Of a stretch of DNA of 64,000 nt, positions 56,955 through 64,000 are shown one piece after another. Source of the stretch: Hyposmocoma kahamanoa (Eukaryota; Arthropoda; Insecta; Lepidoptera; Cosmopterigidae); the NCBI RefSeq assembly GCF_003589595.1, contig NW_020653750.1, positions 10,145,775 through 10,209,774 of the forward strand, read 5' to 3'. Within the stretch, counting starts at the first letter, position 1; each line of letters starts with the position of its first letter. The position numbers were made by a program, and so were the translations under genes. The notes beneath the pieces were generated by a model, which was not told the DNA's origin, made no database searches, and saw nothing but the letters and a program-made list of their open reading frames with translations.

Positions 56955-57955
56955 TAACCTTAATTAAAGTTCTATACATACAACCATTTCACTATTTGCA
57001 ATAGTCTGCGCATATATGTATAAAAGGTTATTTAATAAGATTCATGTTATATTTAGATTAAGTCTTTATACAGAATAAAATTGTCTCCATCTCTCTTATC
57101 TCTTATACTTAAACTAAAATTCGTGTAATTCATCTTTTTTTTGCTTATTGGCGACGTCCTTTTTGGATTTCGCCAGTATCGAGTCTTCAACTTAAGTAAT
57201 TGATTCGTGTAAAAACTGTAACTACGAAACCCGCCTTTTTTTTTGTAAAAAAAGTGACAATTTGTTACAAAAATGTCCGTTTTGACATCCTCAACCGAAA
57301 AAAACTTTTAAACTTATGAATAATCATAACAATGGGTATCAGTGGTACTAAAAGTTGTTTATTGCGATGAAAAACTGTTTACAATTAATAACTTTGAGGT
57401 CGCCGGTCGGAATGACCGGTGATCTCTCTCAGACTACTTTTAATAATATTTCTTTGTTTACTAAAAGTTAAGTTAACAAGTAATGAAGTAACACCTTCAA
57501 ACAGTTGTAATAATTCATATTACTCACTTTAAGATCTAAACCAGAGTCATAATTTAAGTTTTAATGTAATGCTTGCACACGAATATATTACAGGGAAGGA
57601 AAACCACAACACAAAACATAGAGACGTTGAGGGTGAACGTGACATGAAAATTTTTACTTTAAAATGTAAACAGACGTCCCAGTCTTGTACTTATGTTATG
57701 TGTCTTTATTGTAGAAACTTTAGTTTGTCAGTAGGGCGACGAGAATAAATTAAAGTTTCTTCTAGAACTAACTTAAATTGAGGTCTCTTATAACGTTGAT
57801 ATTGAGATGAAAATCAACAGATTTGATGTATAAACGTTTCATAAGCCTATTTATAAGCGCAAGTAAAATTTTAAAAAGTGCAATAAAATACTTATAAATA
57901 TTAAGTTTATTGAATATTACGATGTTTTACTGATGTGATATTCAATTATTTTTTG
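56955..57955. other. AT-rich DNA with one strong hairpin
   Basis: There is no gene. A 13-bp stem with two G-T wobbles and a 5-nt loop lies at 57396-57426 (GAGGTCGCCGGTC with GACCGGTGATCTC). Confidence 0.5.
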
Positions 57956-57959
57956 TAAA

Positions 57960-58100
57960 ATCACTCCACTAGTTTGTTTTAATTACGAATACAAAGATTG
58001 TGTAACGAAAATTAGCTATTTAAAACTATAAAAGAATGAAGGGACGGTATGCTCAAGCCGGATTGAAGGAATTTTCTCAGTGTTCGATCTTTGTATTAAT
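57960..58100. repeat. Family D repeat (D5)
   Basis: It has CACTCCACTAGTTTG, GAATACAAAGATTG, GCCGGATTGAAGGAA and GTGTTCGATCTTTGTATTAA. The interior is replaced by AT-rich sequence. A16 follows directly. Confidence 0.65.
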
Positions 58101-58101
58101 A

Positions 58102-58377
58102 TTTTTTACTAATACCAAGCGTCGGGACGAACAAGTAGTGCACCTGGTGGTAAGCGTCACGCTTATCCATAACAGTTGCTGTGCCACTCGGACCGCAAAA
58201 ATCTTAGGGGCACTGTCACTGCGATCATAATCACCTGAGACATAAGTTGACAAGTCCCATGTGCCTGTATCTTCACCAGCACCCGATACGGTTCACATTA
58301 CGGTTGGCGGCAGAAATACGTAATGTGGCAGTACTTCCCTGGACGAACTCTTTCACAAGGAGCTCTTCTGCTACTAA
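58102..58377 (-). repeat. Family A repeat, full length (A16)
   Basis: It runs from TTTACTAATACCAAGCGTCG to TTTCACAAGGAGCTCTTCTG. Confidence 0.9.
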
Positions 58378-58379
58378 AA

Positions 58380-59080
58380 AAACATACATTTATTACATTA
58401 ATTATAAAACATAGATATTTAAAACTATAAAAGAATGTCCCCTGGCAACATTGTACACTTCTTTGTTTATATTTAAGCGTTGCAGTTTGCTACTAAAATG
58501 AGTTACTCAAAGAATTAGCATGAAAATTTATTTTAAAAAACTTATTATTTGCCTTTGTTGCTGCGAAAAGTCTCACTGGCTCTAATAATAAAAACTTTTC
58601 CAGTCTCTCGCGACTAGAATAAAGGGTGTTTTTAATTTAATTTCTGTAACACAGGGCATAGCAGCCCCTGCAAACAATGGCGCATCCGATATCGTGCCCT
58701 GGCACCTGCACTCCCGTAGGCCATTTTGAGATCGAGTCAGCACGCCACGCGAATTTTTTTATGCGTTTGTTACAGGTCTTTGTTTTTGGTTTCTTAACAG
58801 CTTTTTTGCCGTAGCGCCACCTGTGAGAAATCTATGAAAGTTTTTTCTTCACTCAATAACGTACCTTTACAATTACCAGGGGTTAAAAAGAGATGTCGAT
58901 ATAAGATTTGTAATATTGTTTTTTAATTAATATAATGATAATAATAATAACCTAATGCCTGCATCCATCACCCACTAAAAACCATTGCATCCTACTCACT
59001 AAGAAGAGACGGTTTAGCCTGTATTGCCTTAATGAAAATTGGGCATTTCACGTCTTTGAAGCGAATTAAACATGAAGAAG
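58380..59080. other. No gene seen
   Basis: It is unique-looking sequence with a moderately GC-rich part at 58650-58830 and no open frame of interest. Confidence 0.5.
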
Positions 59081-59082
59081 TT

Positions 59083-59245
59083 TTAGTAGCAGTAGAGCTT
59101 CTTATGAAAGTTTCTCCAGGGAGTTCCTGCCACCTTATCTATTTTAGCTGCCAAGCAGTAATGTGAGCTTTATTGCGGTCGGGTTTTGAAGGGTTCGTTT
59201 TGAAGGGTGCTGGTGAAATTGCAAGCACGTGGGACTTATCAAAAA
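59083..59245 (+). repeat. Family A 5' half (A17)
   Basis: It runs from AGTAGCAGTAGAGCTTC to GGGACTTATC. A small duplication repeats TTTTGAAGGGT. Confidence 0.8.
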
Positions 59246-59414
59246 TGATGTCAAAAAATAGTATTAAAATTTTTCGTGCTTCGGAACAGGCTACAGCGTT
59301 TAAATAGTCATACTGCCAGATCATAGATTTTAATTTTTCTGCAATCGTTTAATTTTCTGACATTTTTTTGCAGGAAATCGTTATGTCTTTACGGTGGCCA
59401 TTTTGAAATTCTTC

Positions 59415-59655
59415 TTTTTTTTTGTTTTTTTTTTATAAATATCAGACAACATCACATACATTGCTCTGATCCCATAGTAAGTACTTAACTGAAGCACTTG
59501 GGTTAGTTATGGAAATCGGAAACAACGACGGTACCACAAACACCCAGACCCGGGACAAAGGTTACTTTTCTACATTGACGCTGCCTGGGGTCGAACCCGG
59601 GACCTCAGAGATGGCGACATGAATACCGGTGTACAAGCCACTTGACCACAGAAGT
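59415..59655 (-). repeat. Family F tRNA-derived SINE, near full length
   Basis: On the minus strand the head has CTGTGGTCAAGTGGCTTG (A box) and GGTTCGACCCC (B box). The body runs to CATCACATACAT complement, and an A tail corresponds to the T run at 59415-59435. A second copy hosts the LINE at 43802-46868. Confidence 0.85.
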
Positions 59656-59749
59656 CGTCTTCTCAGATTAGATTTCAGTAAACAAACCACATTGTTTACT
59701 GTCACCAAACAGAACACATTGTGGCAGTGGTTGTTGTTTATGTTTTAAA

Positions 59750-60038
59750 TAAAAAAAACAAGGTTTAAAGTTTAAGGAATTAAAACTATTTGCCAAGTTT
59801 TATAGAAATCGGTTAACGGAAAGTAGGTGACATCCAATAAACCAAATTTATATCCTAATTTGCAACCCATAGAGGTGGAATATTTTCCTCAAATTTGAGT
59901 GAGACCACTGCTGAGCTATCCTTTCCAACATAAAAGAATTATCAAAATCAGTTCGCAAGTGTCAGAGTAATCGAGTAACATACACACAAGAAAATGCGAT
60001 CGAATTGAAAACTTCCTCTATTTTTTCAAGTCGGTTGA
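59750..60038 (-). repeat. Family B repeat (B10)
   Basis: It runs from ACAAGGTTTAAAGTTTAAGG to TTTTCAAGTCGGTTGAAAA. Its 3' terminal motif has diverged. Confidence 0.8.
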
Positions 60039-60464
60039 AAATTGTTTTCCTTCCACCCTTTTTCATAATATATTGGTTTTACGGTACTAGAATAAATACA
60101 TCAAGCCAAATCTTCGACAATTTCTCAATTTTTTTTAAATTCTGCATTGAAATTACATCTTTTTAATGATGAAAATTTCAAGTTAAGTCGGCGGTATTAA
60201 TATTTAATAACTACTTAGATTAATCTCCTCCAAAACAATTTACTCTAATAAGTCCCTACTTACCCTTAACAACACGATGTTGTCCTTTACCGTTCAAGCA
60301 AGTGTTAGTGAAGTAATACTTACAATGTAACTAAAATTATATAGTTTGTAGCAATTTGTAGCGACGTTCGTTATTGATCTTTTAACAAAAACAAAAATGT
60401 TATAATATTGATTGTAATGAATATTATGATGTGTTACTTTTATGATACTTATTCATTTATTTTT

Positions 60465-60620
60465 AGTGAAATTACTCCACTACTTTGTTATAATAAAATA
60501 TAATATGCCTTTTTTATTCCTTTCTTAGAGATCTTTGTTTTGATTTTAAGTTTTTGATTTGTCCTCTCAGATCGAGGGAATTTTTCTTTGTGTTCGATCT
60601 TTATATTAATAATTTAAAAT
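60465..60620. repeat. Family D repeat, diverged (D6)
   Basis: It keeps GAAATTACTCCACTACTTTG, GATCGAGGGAA and GTGTTCGATCTTTATATTAA. The left arm is decayed. Confidence 0.55.
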
Positions 60621-60624
60621 GTTG

Positions 60625-62270
60625 AATTCAAGAAATACTAATTATATTAACAAGAAAAAGTATTAAGGTATTTCACGAACCCAATTTCATACAAAAGATT
60701 ATGCCGTTGACACAAATATTAACATGATATGAACAATTTTGAAGTTTTATTGCAGCAATGTAAAATGTAATATGTTTGCGTATATAGCGTCTTATTTAGT
60801 TTCATATTTTTAGATAGCACTCTACTATCTTAGTCGAATTCTAAGGTTTGAACAAGATTTAAAAAAAAACGTTTAACGTAAGTATGACCCTGTCATGACA
60901 TACTACATCAAGGTAGATTATATAATGAAAGTCTATTTATCTAACGGAACGTAAGACAGTTTTTAAGTTGAAACCGATGAGTTAAAAACAATTGTAAACA
61001 GGTGGAATGTTGCGGAAATCGTTGAAAAAAACCCGTGATTGAATTTTTGTATTTGTTGTGGGAACACAATTCCGTGCTAAATATGAAGTTTTCAGTATAA
61101 AATGCATAAAATTAGTGGCTGATTTTTTTTGTTAATTTTATCGTTACATAACATAGTCCGACTTCGTCTGTATTTTTTATATCCTTGTAACACATGAGGC
61201 GCCATTTGAACAAACAAACTTTTACGAGTAAATTTTATGAATAGGAGTAAAATAAATAAATTGTTTTTGTTTTCCGTCTGCGAGTTGCCTTACTTCAGGG
61301 AGACGAGAAATTTCATGAATGTCGGTTCTAAAGTTTTAAGCTGTATTAATTTGTAAAATTGGAGACGGTTTTTTTAACATTGTTGGATTTTATTTACAAA
61401 ATTTTCAAACAGCAATTAACACTCGAAAATAATAAAATACAAACACAAAAAGATAAATGAAAGTAAAAGTTTCAAAATAAAATATGAGCTTTGTTGATAT
61501 ATTACATAAAAAGCACTTCGCGCAAATTGTTTTTGCTTTTCTTTTAACAGACATAAAAGGATCTTCATTAATATTCAATCTAAATACGAGTCGCAAACAT
61601 AATTATATTTACAAAAATATTCAATGTTTCCGTGCAGACATGAACCGACGTTATTGACGAAGAACAACACTAAAATGTTCATGTAAATCCCGAGGGAAAT
61701 TTTGCACCGTTAACAACAAGCCCGTATATTTTTCAAGAGAAAGAATCACGTTTTAACGTTATTCACTCGAATTAGTAAATTTTTCTTAATGCATGTTTGT
61801 CCAAGTAGATATTACAGGATGTTTTATGTGGGAATATGGTCGGTACGCTTTATGCTAATGCTTGCTGACGAGCCGGGTCCAACCCTTACAGAACGTGTAA
61901 GTCAAAAATTGACTGCAAATATGGGAGTACCCAAGTTAATAAACCCCAAAAATGTCCCATCTTGAACAGGAGATATGCCCTCATAAATATTTGCTTGCTG
62001 CTTAAGCAAATAGCAGAGAATATATTCAAGCCTGGTAACAGGCGAAACTCACATAATGAACACCTAAAACTTGCCGCAGTCTGGAAATGTAACCTTCATG
62101 ACCTTTCTCTGTACGTGCGCTGCGTGTAGCATATTGGAAATTGCAATTGGGAACTAAATTTCAATTTTCATTTTGTTAATTTACCTGCACCGCGTACAAA
62201 ACAGTCTTGGTCTGTGCATACTATACTGCTGACATACCGCCATAGAACGAGTAATTATATTAATTATTTT
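60625..62270. other. AT-rich DNA, no gene seen
   Basis: No recognisable repeats or frames were found. The minus frame at 61405-61596 is AT-driven. Confidence 0.5.
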
Positions 62271-62276
62271 TTTATA

Positions 62277-62472
62277 TAAAAACGACATCATCATTTGTGG
62301 AATTAGACATCTATTTGACAAGTTTTATTTTGCCATCTTTAGAAGTGGAATATTTTCTTCAAATTAGAATAGGATCACTATTAAAGTATCCACTTACTAA
62401 CAAAACACGAATCATCGAAATCCGGTTCACAACTGACGATCACTCCTACTCCATTTTTAGAATCGGTTAAAA
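62277..62472 (-). repeat. Family B repeat, internally deleted (B11)
   Basis: It runs from AAAACGACATCATCATTTGT to TTTTTAGAATCGGTTAAAAA. About 80 bp are missing. Confidence 0.75.
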
Positions 62473-62805
62473 AGGGGTGAATTTTCTCAAACTGTTTCTT
62501 TATTCGCGGTGACCTAGCAACAGATCTTAACCCCTTTCAATTTCAATTACATTCTGACAAATAAAGATTCGAAAACGTTAACTTGGTTGTAGCCAGTTAC
62601 GAAGTAGGCGTGGAGTGGAGAGAAATATATCACAGAATCCCTGTTTGATTTTATTGTACGCGGCCAATTTCTTATTAATACCAGCTAATACCGACAACAC
62701 ATTCCGCGGGGAGCCAACAAGGAAACTCTCCCGAGGATAATGCCGGATAATGTGGTACATTATTTGGGAAATATTACAATTTGATTGTATGGCTTTATAT
62801 CGGAT

Positions 62806-63405
62806 TTTTTTTATAATACCAGAAAAGTCTTATAAGGTTAATAAGGGACACGCCTCTCCATAACAGTTGCAGTGGCGTCCAGAGCTTTACATCGCAAAGG
62901 CCTGCGCCATCACCCCAAGACATAAGTTGCCAAATCTCATGTGTCAGTAATTTTATCATCACCCTTCAAAACCGAAATGAAACGCAAATGTGATGAAACG
63001 TCATCTGATGATGATGAACGTCACGTCAAAAAAAGTGCAGTAATGCTTGCATTACCGCTTGGCGGAAGAAATATATGAGCCTATGCACACAGCGTATTTT
63101 ATATGAGCCGTAAACGCGCGTCATCTGCGCGTATACGGCATGAATCGCGCATTTTAATATGAGATAGATTTGATTTTAGTTTTGTTTGATAATTTCATTT
63201 GCTTTTGAAATGAGCAATTACTTGAAATTCCATATAAACTTCTTGCTTGCAACGCAATGTTTGCGCGCGATTCAATCGCTTAATTACAGCGGCAGCGTTT
63301 TATTTATTTACGCACTACGCACGTTTACGGCACGTATAAAATACGCCATGTGCAAAGGCTCCAAGGCAGCAGAGCGAACTCTTTCACAAGGAGCTCTATT
63401 GCTAT
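62806..63405 (-). repeat. Family A repeat split by a MITE (A18)
   Basis: It runs from TTTTTTTATAATACCAG to GGCGGAAGAAATATA (63074), then resumes after the MITE at AAGGCAGCAG through CTTTCACAAGGAGCTCTATT. An extra ~55 bp (CGTCATCTGATGATGATG) lies near 63000-63030. Confidence 0.85.
63077..63361. mobile_element. MITE nested in family A copy
   Basis: TIRs of about 45 bp start GAGCCTATGCACACAGCGTA, and the right arm is the complement (GGCGTATTTTATACG inside). The host A copy is interrupted exactly at the ends. It carries no transposase. Confidence 0.8.
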
Positions 63406-63409
63406 GAAA

Positions 63410-64000
63410 AACTGTTGTGTAAATTAAAACTGATCCACTCTATATTTTGCAATTTCCAACGTATCGCATCATTATGTTTGTAAGGTAAGTACAGTCAAGA
63501 GAAAATGAAGATTTAAAACGAAATATTCAAAAATAGCCTTGTAAATACCAGCGGAAAGGGATCTGATGGGAATAGAAAATAATATGTTATGAACGAATAA
63601 AGTATAAAATTTTTATTGTATTTATTGTAAAGCTGTAAGAACGCATAAAAAACTGTTGCAAAATTTCATTATATACTCGTCTTTGTAGGCAACGAGTATA
63701 GTTACTTACATTAAACGAACATAAGCAAGAACACAGCCCGGAATGGAGCAATAAAATTTAATAATTAAATTTAACCACAGAACTCCATTACGTCATTACA
63801 TTTGGGTTGGGCGCGTACCAATTCAATATCAACAATATTGATGTGATGGTTAAAGGTATATGCAACGTTAATTGTATTTAAAAATGTAACAATGCTTTTA
63901 TAACGAAACATTTGATCAGAAAGCTTTAAAATTGCTAGAAAAGACTTTGGCTAATGCTATTCAATAACACATCGTCCATGATCCACTAAATGTCATATCT
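63410..64000. other. AT-rich DNA, no feature seen
   Basis: No repeat family or coding signal is visible. Confidence 0.5.

Noticed and set aside
63000..63035. CTGATGATGATGAACGTCACGTC as a second hammerhead
   Set aside because: There is no stem II between the CTGATGA and GAA parts, so the fold is not possible.
1..64000. CRISPR arrays, operons, bacterial promoters or rRNA genes
   Set aside because: None are present; the sequence is clearly eukaryotic nuclear DNA and no spaced identical direct repeats were seen.
1..64000. Telomeric (TTAGG)n repeats or an endogenous virus
   Set aside because: No TTAGG runs were found, and all polymerase-like frames have LINE-type endonuclease/RT motifs without gag-protease-integrase order or LTRs.

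Overview
This is eukaryotic nuclear DNA, AT-rich, and by its repeats most likely from a moth or butterfly (Lepidoptera). The signs are: Jockey/CR1-type and RTE-type LINE fragments of lepidopteran style, several tRNA-derived SINE families, many short TIR/foldback elements, no operon-like gene packing, and no open reading frame that reads as a host protein. There is one 10-base assembly gap (27088-27097). I find no complete host gene. The only candidate host signals are a TATA-box/GC-rich first exon near 18.33-18.67 kb on the + strand and two short, weakly supported exon-like pieces near 26.97 kb and 33.23 kb. The window is probably intronic or intergenic.

About a third of the window can be assigned to transposable elements. 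Family A is a roughly 280 bp A-tailed repeat with about 18 copies on both strands and two conserved hairpins. Family B (about 285 bp, or about 450 bp in a long form) begins and ends with inverted copies of a CCGACTTCAAAA-like motif and has 11 copies. Family C is a tRNA-derived SINE with about nine pieces. Family D has inverted arms around a tRNA-like core, with six pieces. Families E, F and a third SINE type at 48.8 kb are further tRNA-derived SINEs. Besides these there are at least eight single TIR or foldback elements, at 6.3, 9.4, 13.6 (second copy at 36.2), 14.9, 18.7, 25.8, 51.8 and 63.1 kb.

Layout: 0-13 kb holds scattered A, B-free AT-rich DNA, D copies, a CR1-type 3' end and a TIR element with a hammerhead-ribozyme-like core. 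13.6-16.8 kb holds a CpG-rich palindromic element, a hAT-like MITE and a GC-rich degenerate block. 16.8-20.2 kb is repeat-poor and carries the candidate promoter/first exon. 20-27 kb holds A and B copies and a 0.8 kb foldback element. 27-42 kb is dominated by SINEs, LINE fragments and a TIR element inserted in a SINE. 43.7-47 kb holds a nearly intact LINE inserted in a SINE, with a target-site duplication and an A tail. 49-57 kb is a deeply nested cluster (SINE > foldback element > LINE > RTE LINE) followed by a second degenerate LINE. 57-64 kb is AT-rich with A, B, D and F copies and a MITE nested in an A copy.

The protein-coding content is therefore selfish: endonuclease/reverse-transcriptase ORFs of LINEs, all interrupted by at least one stop, frameshift or deletion. 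The nested insertions give a relative time order, and the recent LINE at 43.8-46.9 kb is the best-preserved coding unit.
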